Below are positions 49,512-59,764 of a stretch of 64,000 nt of DNA, piece after piece. This DNA is from Prostheceraeus crozeri (Eukaryota; Platyhelminthes; Polycladida; Euryleptidae). The notes under the pieces were generated by a model, which ran no database searches, was not told the origin of the DNA, and saw nothing but the letters and a program-made list of their open reading frames with translations. Numbering within the stretch: position 1 is the stretch's first letter; the number at the start of each line of letters is the position of its first letter. The DNA lies in assembly GCA_907163375.1 (NCBI GenBank), contig CAJQUW010008927.1, positions 1 through 64,000 of the forward strand, given 5' to 3'. Made by a program: the position numbers and the translations under genes.

Positions 49512-49670
49512 GATGATTATATTCCCATCTATTTTCACTTAACTTATTTATACCCATATCCATCTTCTTCTAATACCATCCTATTCATTATAGTATAACT
49601 CAAAGGAAAATGATCACATGTATGAAGTATGTTTATTCAATAAAAGTTCATTCAATATATACATAAAAGT

Positions 49671-50270
49671 TCATTGAAATACAAATTCTCCACTTATTTC
49701 ACTAAAGGACTTATAATCACCTCTCTCTTCATCAATGTCTCTGTACCATCCGTTGGGAATGACACGAATCCATGCTTCACCATCTAGACGGAATCGTTGC
49801 GTCTCATACGGTGGGTCCATGAGTGGCTTTGAATGATGTTCAACTTCCACATACGCCCCCATCCACCTTCCATCATCCACCCATCCTGGTGCACGACGTA
49901 TCATCATTCTTGTAGGGGAGTACCCCAGAATTACATCCCCTTCGTACATAGGCACATCTCGTTCCATGTATAGTGGCTTCTCCGGTGGGTCATTCGTACT
50001 TGAATGTATACGATATACAGGTGATTTAGTAAAATAAAAAGTGTCAATCGTAGTTGGAAATATGTGAGTCTCTGTCTGTACCACAGCCCGCTTGACCACC
50101 ACACATGATATCTTATCTGATAGGATCACATCCCCAGCGAAAAGGGGAATATCTCGATACACCATTGCAGGTACTCGATCCCGAAGCAATGGGAAGAAAA
50201 TAGATGCTGACGTTGATGCTGACGTTGATGCTGACGTTGTAGATATCGTTACTTCACCGGCTACTGCCAT
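49671..50270 (-). CDS. gene A, 199 aa (right arm)
   Basis: Mirror copy with an identical protein. TATA at 50326-50333. Confidence 0.75.
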   Translation of the reverse strand: MAVAGEVTISTTSASTSASTSASIFFPLLRDRVPAMVYRDIPLFAGDVILSDKISCVVVKRAVVQTETHIFPTTIDTFYFTKSPVYRIHSSTNDPPEKPLYMERDVPMYEGDVILGYSPTRMMIRRAPGWVDDGRWMGAYVEVEHHSKPLMDPPYETQRFRLDGEAWIRVIPNGWYRDIDEERGDYKSFSEISGEFVFQ

Positions 50271-50386
50271 ATTGTATCTGAGTAGTCTTCTTCAACGGTA
50301 TAATTCATCTACATTCAAACTCCTTCTTATATATTCTCTAAAGGGGCCCGACCCTTAGTAACGGGTCCCTTAGTTACGGGACCCGT

Positions 50387-51056
50387 TTGTAAATCTAAAA
50401 ACATTTCATATGGACGATGATGGTAGATAAAATAGTGTCAAATAAATTAAGATAGCTTACACTTCTGATACAGGGATAGCAATCGACTGCGATCCATGTG
50501 TAAAGAGCTTGTTAGACTATGGATGGGCTTAAGTGGATGATTTAACCATGTATACTTTTTCATTTGGAAATAGTAGCACGCTTAGTCTAACTTGTAAATC
50601 TAAAAACATTTCATATGGACGATGATGGTAGATAAAATAGTGTCAAATAAATTAAGATAGCTTACACTTCTGATACAGGGATAGCAATCGACTGCGATCC
50701 ATGTGTAAAGAGCTTGTTAGACTACGGAAGAGAGAAGTGTGTTATGTTGCGTGTGGCGCGTGAGTGTCCTCCCATTTCATTCCATTCATCAATTCATCTC
50801 ATTGATAGAGACAGGTAGAACTCATGGTTCTCATAACGTATGCAATGGAAAGTTTTAGGCAACCTTCGACAGTTGGCTAAATGTCGCCCTGGCGCGAATG
50901 CATACTACGTTGAGACAGAGGCAATCACTTGCAAACATGACGCAGAGAGGTTTAACAAGATTGACCATTGCCGAATGTCCCTTGCGGTATGCATAGCTAC
51001 GGGTTTCACCGCCGCCCTTTACAGGAACGCCCGTCGAAAGGAAGTATTACACCGAA
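50387..51056. repeat. early-region end repeat with tandem duplication (right arm)
   Basis: Mirror of 38690-39359. Confidence 0.7.
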
Positions 51057-51065
51057 CTTCATTTG

Positions 51066-51206
51066 CAACGTTCAAGTTGACTGATAGCAGATTCAACTTA
51101 ATGATAGTATTCGCCAGTCCGAAGACTGCCCAGGGCAAACCGCGAGGAGGTTCTATCATGTCTTGCCCCATGGTGGCCCTTAAGAGAGCCGATGGTTCGT
51201 TCTCGG
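51066..51206 (-). promoter_or_regulatory. 144-bp module, copy 3 (right arm)
   Basis: Mirror of 38540-38680. Confidence 0.75.
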
Positions 51207-51230
51207 TGTCAATGGTGTCAATTAAGTTGA

Positions 51231-51485
51231 CTATTGGCTTGAATAGTCAATAGGTATGACAGCTAGGTTGTCATAGACCCTATACCGCCGAGGTCGTACT
51301 GGTGCATCTGGCACCTTTCGGATGCGGGTGGTTTTAGGAGTCCACACCCCATCCGTCCAAATGATCTTCTTGATCTTCCCCTTCTTCTCATCCTCTTCAT
51401 CCCACTCGTCGAGGATGATGAAGTTGGGAATGCCGTTGTCTTCATCGGTGAAGACGGGAATGTTGTCGGCAGATGTCGCTTCCAT
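51231..51485 (-). CDS. small acidic/basic early protein, 84 aa (right arm)
   Basis: Mirror copy of the 84-aa gene with an identical protein. TATA at 51526-51533. Confidence 0.65.
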   Translation of the reverse strand: MEATSADNIPVFTDEDNGIPNFIILDEWDEEDEKKGKIKKIIWTDGVWTPKTTRIRKVPDAPVRPRRYRVYDNLAVIPIDYSSQ

Positions 51486-51598
51486 CGTGACTTCAAATTG
51501 AATGAGAAGCGCTACAATCTTCTGGCTTATATAGGGTTTTCAACAATGAATTGCTCAACAGCGAATCAGAATGCTTCAGGGATAGCAATCGACTGCAT

Positions 51599-51741
51599 AA
51601 TGTTCAAGTTGACTGATAGCAGATTCAACTTAATGATAGTATTCGCCAGTCCGAAGACTGCCCAGAGCAAACCGCGAGGAGGTTCTATCATGTCTTGCCC
51701 CATGGTGGCCCTTAAGAGAGCCGATGGTTCGTTCTCGGGAG
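51599..51741 (-). promoter_or_regulatory. 144-bp upstream module, copy 2 (right arm)
   Basis: Mirror of 38005-38147. Confidence 0.8.
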
Positions 51742-51749
51742 TCGTCATC

Positions 51750-52016
51750 CTACAGCCTACCAATTCTGCTGAGAGAGTCAAAGACTCTCTCTTTGGTAGC
51801 ACTGTCGACTTCCACACTAACTGGCATGTGAGTATAGAGTGGAATGTAGCGCCATTCCGTTGGATTGACAGCAGTTGCTGTCATCGGATTGCCAATCCGA
51901 GCAAGATTATTAAAAACTCTGTCTTGCTCCTCTAGCCTGACGAACTCCTCAAATAAATTTCGCGGCCTTAACTGCGGTCCGCGAGGAGAGCTGACTTGAC
52001 TGTTCGGCGTCTGCAT
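51750..52016 (-). CDS. small early-region protein, 88 aa (right arm)
   Basis: Mirror copy of the 88-aa gene with an identical protein. TATA at 52048-52055. Confidence 0.65.
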   Translation of the reverse strand: MQTPNSQVSSPRGPQLRPRNLFEEFVRLEEQDRVFNNLARIGNPMTATAVNPTEWRYIPLYTHMPVSVEVDSATKERVFDSLSRIGRL

Positions 52017-52071
52017 GATTGAAATGAAATGAAATGAGAGGCAGTGGTTTATATACCCCTCTAATGCGACG

Positions 52072-52215
52072 CAACGTTCAAGTTGACTGATAGCAGATTC
52101 AACTTAATGATAGTATTCGCCAGTCCGAAGACTGCCCAGGGCAAACCGCGTGGAGGTTCTATCATGTCTTGCCCCTAGGTGGCCCTTAAGAGAGCCGATG
52201 GTTCGTTCTCGGGAG
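52072..52215 (-). promoter_or_regulatory. 144-bp upstream module, copy 1 (right arm)
   Basis: Mirror of 37531-37674, TAGG variant. Confidence 0.8.
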
Positions 52216-52312
52216 TAAATTGATGGGGTGGTGAAGGCGGGCAAAGATCTGCAATGAAAATGATATGTATTAGAATAGGATATACTATCTTATTTGCTTT
52301 TCACTTACCAAG

Positions 52313-53503
52313 TTAGTCATCCTTAGGTAGTCTCGCGCGTTTCCGAATCGAAAATTTATGGAGATGGCCGCGCATTCTCAGGCTGGCATGGAGACACTTT
52401 TTCGTGGGATGACCGTTGTAGCAAATAATCGATTCGTCCAGATTTTTATTCACCAATACTTCGCCGGCCAAATGATTGTCCCGAATAGGGATGTGAAACT
52501 CAAACAAACGATCCTCATTCACACGTTCCCACTCATCCCTCATGCGCTCCAACTTCTCACACGCCTGCCTCTCATCACCCCGCCGAGCCACAGTCCTCTC
52601 CAACTCAACATTCCTCGCTCTCAACACACTCATCTCCTTCATCATCTCCTCAAACTTCGCCTCTGCATCTCTCATTCTTCTCTCCGCAGCACTCGCCCTC
52701 TTCTCACACGCATCATTCTTCTCTTCCAACTCTCGCGTCTTATTCTTCAAATCAGTCACACAACGCCTCATTCTAATGTTTTCATCCGCCACCTCCTTCG
52801 ACTTCAAATCCTTCTTTTTCAACTCATCCAACTCCTTCACAACTTCATCCTTCACTTTCTTCAAACTCTCAAACTTATTCACTAACAACTCATGCGCCAT
52901 CTGCTGCGAAACATGTCTCTTCTCTTCATCCTTCAACCACCTCGCCGACTGCACACGAATCCCACCACTCTTCACTTTTGGGGAAGATGAGCTCTTCGGG
53001 GGGTCGGTGATGACGATGTCGGACACCTCCGATGACGAAGAGCTCAACTTCCTCACACGCTTCCTCACACGCTCCCTATCTAAATCCACATCATCCTCAT
53101 CATCACTCTCAAGCACTCTCTTCCGCTGCTCAATCTCACCCTCCAACGACGCAACCGCTCTCGCCAACTCATCATTCTCAACAACATTCTCAACAACATT
53201 CTCAACAACATTCTCAACAACATTCGCAACATTCGCCAACATTCGCTCCCTCTCTTCCACAATCAACTGTGTAAATCTCAAATCAGTCACTAAACCACCA
53301 CTACAGTCAGCATGCACTCTGTAGAAACGCGCCTCATCCTCATCACCCTTCAGCACTCTACACTTCACGCACGCAACCCTATTCAAGACAATCATGTGGC
53401 CGGTGCCCGCCTTCTTGACGTGAGCCTTGGCGTCCGCACTGCGATTTATACGACCGCACACACACATTTTGATATGATACTTTCGATTTTTGTCGTTGGC
53501 CAT
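52313..53503 (-). CDS. early coiled-coil protein, 396 aa (right arm)
   Basis: Mirror copy encoding the same protein residue for residue. ATG at 53503. Transcription is directed towards the palindrome centre, as for all genes of the arms. Confidence 0.75.
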   Translation of the reverse strand: MANDKNRKYHIKMCVCGRINRSADAKAHVKKAGTGHMIVLNRVACVKCRVLKGDEDEARFYRVHADCSGGLVTDLRFTQLIVEERERMLANVANVVENVVENVVENVVENDELARAVASLEGEIEQRKRVLESDDEDDVDLDRERVRKRVRKLSSSSSEVSDIVITDPPKSSSSPKVKSGGIRVQSARWLKDEEKRHVSQQMAHELLVNKFESLKKVKDEVVKELDELKKKDLKSKEVADENIRMRRCVTDLKNKTRELEEKNDACEKRASAAERRMRDAEAKFEEMMKEMSVLRARNVELERTVARRGDERQACEKLERMRDEWERVNEDRLFEFHIPIRDNHLAGEVLVNKNLDESIICYNGHPTKKCLHASLRMRGHLHKFSIRKRARLPKDD

Positions 53504-53505
53504 GC

Positions 53506-54100
53506 CTGATTTATCGTTAGCTGTAAGATAATGAAATTTGTATAAGTTTGGAATCATGTAGTACAGTCATATTCCTAAAGAGTGTAGTGAGTGGCACTCG
53601 ATCCCGTCGACAGCCCGAAGGCCTTGTACCGATCACTAGGGAAGTGAGAGATCTTCCCCGATACCCGCTCTTTACAGCTGAAGACATCATTGTCACTGCC
53701 CCGAAGTGGTAACAGGAACGCCGAGTCAAAGGTAGTGATCAGTAGCTGGGATCTAACCCCTCAAAGCTGCCTTAGACTTAGTTAAATTTCAAATCTGATA
53801 GCAGATTTGAACTCAGGATACTTGAAAACCTTAGTCTATATGTTAAAACTTTGAAAAAAGTGAAAATTAAGAATTTTTAAAAAATTCCGCATTTTACTAC
53901 TCATACTACTTTTAAAAAATTTTATCAGTAGTAAAGACACTATCAAACTCTATCATACAAACTTTGAAGTAGCAAGATAGCTTGCCTACTTCAAAAGATA
54001 GAGTCCTTTGCAACCCGATATCGGGAGCTCAGAGCGACGACCGTCGCTTACCTCGTCTTTCGATGAAGTGATCAGACTTGCGTTGTCGGGGGTTTATATA
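53506..54100 (-). promoter_or_regulatory. early promoter, leader exon and leader intron (right arm)
   Basis: Mirror copy: TATA at 54093-54100, donor near 54051, acceptors near 53521 and 53506. Confidence 0.65.
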
Positions 54101-54305
54101 TGCTCGGAAGAAAACTTAAAATGGCTCTATCTCCGAAAGTATTCATCGTAGCGACATGCGGTTTGTTGCAAACGATTTGTCTCATCATTCTTTACAATAT
54201 GACACCTCAACCATTCTCATATGACCACGGGAAGTTGGTCCGTCAGCACATGTGCATGTAACATGCCACAAGTGAAAAAATTCCTAAGTGTGGGAGCTCC
54301 AGTGT

Positions 54306-56454
54306 GGTGAAAATTTTGAAAAATTTAAAACTTCCGAATTTTGACCTGGGACCTTTACCAAAGTTTGTTTCAAGAAATTTTGTCCGAACGAGGGGGGGGG
54401 GACGTCAGCGAAATTTGATGAAAAATGTTTTGGTGACGGTCCCAGGTCGAAATTCCACACTTTGGAAAATTTTCAAAATTTTACCCATACAAAGTCACTC
54501 TGACACTTAGGATTTTTTCAGGTAAGCGAGCTCCGACCTAAAATCTTGTAACCGCTCTAACTTTTGAACGAAGACAGATAGGAACAAGCCGATTGTTTCA
54601 CTGAATTTGTCTCACTCTTAGCTTTCAAACGAGCTATCGCACGACAAAATCCGTCCACTAGAAGCCAAAATCGAAGCAAGCTGTCCAGAGGGGGGGGGGA
54701 GGTCAGTGAAATTTGATGAAAAATGTTTTGGTGACGGTCCCAGGTCGAAATTCCACACTTTGGAAAATTTTCAAATTTTTACCCATACAAAGTCACTCTG
54801 ACACTTAGGATTTTTCAGGTGAGCGAGCTCCGACCTAAAATCTTGTAACCGCTCTAACTTGTGAACGGCTGGTCCGATTGACTCGCAACAAAAAATGTTG
54901 TCGAGCAGTTTTTTCTCCTCTTTCAAACGAGTAGCTGTAAGACAAAATCCGTCCACTAGAACCAAAGTTAGAAGATTGTTGTCGGGGGGGGGGGGGTCAG
55001 CGAAATTTGATGAAAAATGTTTTGGTGACGGTCCCAGGTCGAAATTCCACACTTTGGAAAATTTTCAAAATTTTACCCATACAAAGTCACTCTGACACTT
55101 AGGATTTTTTCAGGTAAGCGAGCTCCGACCTAAAATCTTGTAACCGCTCTAACTTTTGAACGAAGACAGATAGGAACAAGCCGATTGTTTCACTGAATTT
55201 GTCTCACTCTTAGCTTTCAAACGAGCTATCGCACGACAAAATCCGTCCACTAGAAGCCAAAATCGAAGCAAGCTGTCCAGAGGGGGGGGGGAGGTCAGTG
55301 AAATTTGATGAAAAATGTTTTGGTGACGGTCCCAGGTCGAAATTCCACACTTTGGAAAATTTTCAAATTTTTACCCATACAAAGTCACTCTGACACTTAG
55401 GATTTTTCAGGTGAGCGAGCTCCGACCTAAAATCTTGTAACCGCTCTAACTTGTGAACGGCTGGTCCGATTGACTCGCAACAAAAAATGTTGTCGAGCAG
55501 TTTTTTCTCCTCTTTCAAACGAGTAGCTGTAAGACAAAATCCGTCCACTAGAACCAAAGTTAGAAGATTGTTGTCGGGGGGGGGGGTCAGCGAAATTTGA
55601 TGAAAAATGTTTTGGTGACGGTCCCAGGTCGAAATTCCACACTTTGGAAAATTTTCAAAATTTTACCCATACAAAGTCACTCTGACACTTAGGATTTTTT
55701 CAGGTAAGCGAGCTCCGACCTAAAATCTTGTAACCGCTCTAACTTTTGAACGAAGACAGATAGGAACAAGCCGATTGTTTCACTGAATTTGTCTCACTCT
55801 TAGCTTTCAAACGAGCTATCGCACGACAAAATCCGTCCACTAGAAGCCAAAATCGAAGCAAGCTGTCCAGAGGGGGGGGGGGGACGTCAGCCGAAAATTT
55901 TTTCTCTCCGATTTCGCTGGAAACATCCTTCCTAACCCAAAATTTCACGTAGATTCCGAATCTGGACTCCGTTTTCTCATCCGATGCTTCGTTTGGGCGC
56001 TACACACCAAAACGTCCCACATTCTATGTCAAAATTTTGAAGAAACAGTTTTTCAAACAGTTTTTCTCGCCGATTGCCTTGAAACTCACCCTACCGATGC
56101 AGAATTTCACGCTGAATCCGAATCTGACCTCCGTTTTCTCATCCGACCACTCCTTCCACTCGAAACAACCCATTTTACAACCCAACATTCAGCAGATTGC
56201 ACCAAAAACATCACACACTATAGCCTCAAGACTAATCCTGGCGGTCGCCCACGTCAACCTAGACGGTCGCCCACGTCAACCAGGCGGTCGGACCAACTCA
56301 CCCGAGTCTCACACTCTGTCGTTGCAGAGGGGGGGGGACTCAGACACGAAGCACCACGGCGGCCGACCACGACACTCTGCCGTGCCAGAGGGGGGGGGGA
56401 CGCAGCGATGGCCGCCATCTTGCGCGGTCCAGAAGTGGAGTTTTACTTACTACT
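54306..56454. repeat. right-arm terminal G-tract repeat array
   Basis: Mirror of the left-arm array, about 105 bp shorter. One G-run has 13 G where the left arm has 12 C and another has 10 where the left has 11, so the arms are not digital copies. Confidence 0.85.
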
Positions 56455-56460
56455 GCGGTC
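56455..56460. other. target-site duplication, right copy (GCGGTC)
   Basis: GCGGTC directly follows the TTACTACT terminus. The length of 6 bp is that of Polinton integration. Confidence 0.9.
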
Positions 56461-57420
56461 TGCCGTGGTGTGCCGGCCATGTTGGCCGCTCCCATCGTTG
56501 ACAGCAAGCGGAGAGAAAGAATGTTCGCTGACGTCCCCCCCTCGATAAACGACAGAGTGTCGTGGTAGACTTGGGCGACCGCCAGGTTTTGACTTGGTGC
56601 TATAGTGTGTTAGGATTTTCGTGAACATGAATAAATTTTGGGGTGAAAATGGGATGTTTCGAGTTGAAGCAGTGCTCGGAGGACTTTGCAACTGTGATTT
56701 TTGGACTCAGCGTCAAATTCTGCATCTGTGGTGTGATTTCCAGCTCAATCGGCGAGAAAAAATGTTCAACATTTTTCGAAAAAACGACAGAGTTAGAATG
56801 TGGGTTGGTTTTGGGCTGTAGCGTCAAAACGAAGCATCGGATGGGAAAACGGACGCCAGATTCGGATTCAGCGTGAAATTCTGCATCTGTATGGTGAATT
56901 TGAAAGCAATCGGAGAGAAAAAATTTTCGCTGACGTCCCCCCCCGGCACCGATCTTCCAATTTCGCTTCTAGTGATCGTAGAAAGTTGTGCAATAGCTCG
57001 TTTGAAAGCTAAGAGTGAGACAAATTCACTGAAACAAACGGCTTGTTCATATCTGTCTTCGTTTCGATGTGAGACGTCATTTAAGATTTTGGGACATTGG
57101 CGAAAAACGACAGAGTTAGAATTTGGGACGTTTTGGGCTGTAGCTTCAAAACGAAGCATCGGATTGGAAAACGGATTTCAGAGTTGGACTCAGCGTGAAA
57201 TTCTCTATCTGTATGGTGAGTTTCAAGTCAATCGGAGAGAAAAAATTTTCAACATTTTTCGAAAAAACGAGTTAGAATTTTTGCAATGGCTGTGGGCTGT
57301 AGAGCCAAAACGAAGCATCGGATGGGAAAACGGAGGACAGATTTGGATTCAGCGTCAAATTCTACATTGAAATGGTGTATTTCTAGCTCAATCGGACCTC
57401 CAGAATCGGTGATAGAAGCG
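56461..57420. repeat. G-tract repeat block of element R
   Basis: Diverged copies of the terminal repeat with short G/C-runs (TGACGTCCCCCC at about 56530 and 56932). Three or more ~200-bp units contain AAACGAAGCATCGGAT..AACGGA and CAGCGT(G/C)AAATTCT. The frames here are repeat shadows. Confidence 0.75.
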
Positions 57421-57472
57421 TTTTAAGTTTTTGGATGATGGGTATTGCGTCATCAGCTGATCACCACACACT

Positions 57473-58281
57473 ATATAAGCGGAAACCGACTGAGACTTTT
57501 CATTTAGAGGAGAGCGATTGTCAAGGGTAGGTCGTCTCTCTGAGCTCCGATGATAGCTTCGGACATTCCAAATTCCGGGTTTCTATAAGAAACCGACTTA
57601 GATAATTTCATTGCTGAAGTCAGCTAAGGCGTCAGACTTAGAGGTTCGTCAGGAGATGGCCTTCGTCTCCAGGCCATAAAAGACTCCAAAACTTTAATGG
57701 CTTGTAACTTTGCTTCTACAAGTCCGTTTGACTTGATTCAAAAAAGGTTCGGTCGCTATTGACCTGCCCTAAGTGATAAACTACTTACAAAATTTCATAA
57801 GTAGTGCTAAAAAGTTGAAAAATTTAAATTCACTAGTTTTGGAGGTTTTCTTGGGTTTTCGACCCTGCTGAAGTCAATGAAAGCATTTTTAATGATGTCT
57901 GAGCCAGTCTTCTCATGGTATAAGCGGCTTTTCACTGAAAGCGAGCAAGACACGGAGAGTTTTGCTGTAATATTCCACTGACAGGGTGTTCCTTCGGGAC
58001 GGCGGACGATGCCGTAGTGATAAGTGTGGCAAGGGAGTGTGTCATATTTTAGACCGAAACCGCTGGGGCAACTCATGTCTCATGTTGGGCATTTGACACA
58101 GTTCTCAACGTAGCACTTTGAACGCCAATCGGTTGAGTCTTAGCTATCTTGTCATGGGTGGCCTCTAAACATCTCCATTGCAAAACGCTGGTGAATCAAG
58201 CTCTCTACGGCTTGCTATCAAGCTGCTCAAAGTCTGTCAACCTCTTACCAACTCTACAGGTTTTCATGTCTGGCGATCAAG
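57473..58281 (+). promoter_or_regulatory. early leader promoter of element R and non-coding leader
   Basis: TATATAAG (57473-57480), a leader, then a donor AAGG/GTAGGT (GT at 57537) followed by CTCTCTGAGCTCC, which matches the donor region of the palindrome early promoter. About 700 bp downstream holds no supported ORF. The early genes seen in L and the palindrome are missing from this copy. Confidence 0.5.
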
Positions 58282-59092
58282 TCATGGACGGTGCAAGTCA
58301 CGGAGATTTTCGGTGTGATACTTCCTGTGAGTGGGCATTCTTTCAAGACAGCGGTGAAGTCCGTAGCGATGAGTACTGCACGGGACGTAGGCAATGGTAA
58401 TCCTTGTGAAACCTCTCTGCGTCATGTTTGCAAGTGATTGCCTCTGTCTCAACGTAGTATGCATTCGCGCCAGGGCGACATTTAGCCAACTGTCGAAGGT
58501 TGCCTTATAAACTTTCCATTGCATACGTTATGAGAACCATGAGTTCTACCTGTCTCTATCAATGAGACGAATTGATGAATGGAATGAAATGGGAGGACAC
58601 TCACGCGCCACACGCAACATAACACACTTCTCTCTTCCGTAGTCTAACAAGCTCTTTACACATGGATCGCAGTCGATTGCTATCCCTGTATCAGAAGTGT
58701 AAGCTATCTTAATTTTATTTAACACTATTTCATCTACCATCATCGCCCATATGAAATGTTATAAGATTTACAAGTTAAACTAAGCGTGCTACTATTTCCA
58801 AATGAAAAAGTATACATGGTTAAATCATCCACTTAAGCCCATCCGTAGTCTAACAAGCTCTTTACACATGGATCGCAGTCGATTGCTATCCCAGAATCAT
58901 GTAAGCTATCTGAATTTTATTTAACACTATTTCATCTACCATCATCACCCATATGAAATGTTATAAGATTTACAAGTTAAACTAAGCGTGCTACTATTTC
59001 CAAATGAAAAAGTATACATGGTTAAATCATCCACTGAAGCCCCATTCAAGTAAGTCAGTATGAAAGCAAAGATAATACGAAATAAAAATTTA
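58282..59092. repeat. early-region end repeat with tandem duplication (element R)
   Basis: Inverted copy of 3459-4070. It includes the remnant ORF at 58546-58743 (minus; AIDCDPCVKSLLDYGREKC, intact for 65 codons in this copy) and the diverged following frame (58282-58524). The ~205-bp unit is duplicated (58640-58840, 58845-59050). Ends at the stop of the 151-aa gene. Confidence 0.7.
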
Positions 59093-59548
59093 TTATGGCA
59101 TGTATTTCAAAAGGTCTTCATCGTCAATATCGTCCCAGAGTCTGGCTTCACACAGATCACAAAAACAGTTCACTTGCTTCAATCGTTCTTCTACCGCGAG
59201 CCTCACTTTGTCGATGTTCTCCCACTCCGCCATAGTTCGTGGTTGGGAGTTAGGGGTGTACCATTCCCATAATTGATGGAGGAATTTGGTGCTGGTGATC
59301 TCCATCACATCATCAGTATCGTACTGCAGATACTTCCATCGTATGCCTGTTAGGTCGGGACACTCCTTCTCACATACACTCTCCTCTTCGTCATCCGCTG
59401 GTAATGACAACTTTCTAATGTTGTCGAGTCGGTATAATTTCTCCACCTTCCCCTTCGTTGGAGCGCTTGGTGCAACGAGCGCCTTTGGCGATGAGCATGG
59501 AGAAGAGAACTCCAATTTTGTGTTCGGTGTTGTCGGAGGGCTTGTCAT
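59093..59548 (-). CDS. unidentified protein, 151 aa, divergent from PolB
   Basis: ATG 59548. It starts MTSPPTTPNT and continues with a Ser/Pro-rich, basic segment and an acidic DDEEESVCEKECPD. The more ordered half has IRWKYLQYDTDDV, LHQLWEWY, CFCDLCEARLWDDIDDED and the C-terminus KYMP. The CxCxxC group may bind zinc. An AATAAA overlaps the start of the adjacent repeat (59081-59090, read on the minus strand as TTTATT-type A-tail region). Divergent placement with PolB suggests shared control. Element L retains only the sequence after this gene's stop. Confidence 0.6.
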   Translation of the reverse strand: MTSPPTTPNTKLEFSSPCSSPKALVAPSAPTKGKVEKLYRLDNIRKLSLPADDEEESVCEKECPDLTGIRWKYLQYDTDDVMEITSTKFLHQLWEWYTPNSQPRTMAEWENIDKVRLAVEERLKQVNCFCDLCEARLWDDIDDEDLLKYMP

Positions 59549-59599
59549 GTTGACTGTGAATAATAACTTTGAAATGTTTTCTAATTCTTAAGTATAAAC

Positions 59600-59660
59600 A
59601 AGCAACCAATCAGAATGAACAGCCAATGAATGATGAATATGAAAGTATATATGCAAAGTG
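59600..59660. promoter_or_regulatory. divergent promoter of PolB and the 151-aa gene
   Basis: Two CCAAT boxes (AACCAATCAG near 59605, AGCCAATGA near 59621) and TATATATG (59646-59653) read towards PolB. A weaker TATACTT reads towards the 151-aa gene. Confidence 0.6.
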
Positions 59661-59764
59661 ACATTCGTGTCATTTCACTCTGTCTTTGAGACGTGTATGT
59701 AAACTGTTGTCTAGTGAAGTCTCTGTCTTGTTGAAGAATCAACCTTAAACATAATTTCCTTAAA

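Larger units (their letters stand above)
33187..56454. mobile_element. 23.3-kb palindromic Polinton-like element, non-autonomous
   Basis: Left and right arms are reverse complements: coordinates i and 89746-i pair from about 33.7 to 56.05 kb. The left end AGTAGTAAGTAAAACTCC and the right end GGAGTTTTACTTACTACT are exact inverses, and the element is flanked by the 6-bp duplication GCGGTC (33181-33186, 56455-56460). Polintons make 6-bp duplications and start with AG. Each arm carries terminal G-tract repeats, the early region, four unknown genes, two Arg-rich peptides and an AATAAA-rich minisatellite. No polymerase, integrase, ATPase or major capsid gene is present. The arms differ by a ~103-bp insertion in the left arm (near 33.59-33.69 kb) and by single bases in some C/G runs. 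Confidence 0.9.

Noticed and set aside
33187..56454. Palindrome as a pure fold-back read or scaffolding artefact
   Set aside because: A fold-back artefact would not create a 6-bp duplication outside both ends or arm-specific differences. I still list read-level checks, because the inner junction alone could be artefactual.
3459..59095. One giant element bounded by the inverted repeats at 3459 and 59095
   Set aside because: These repeats lie next to gene ends, lack AGTAGTAAG termini and have no target duplication. Internal termini at 15945, 33091 and 33187 show several separate elements.
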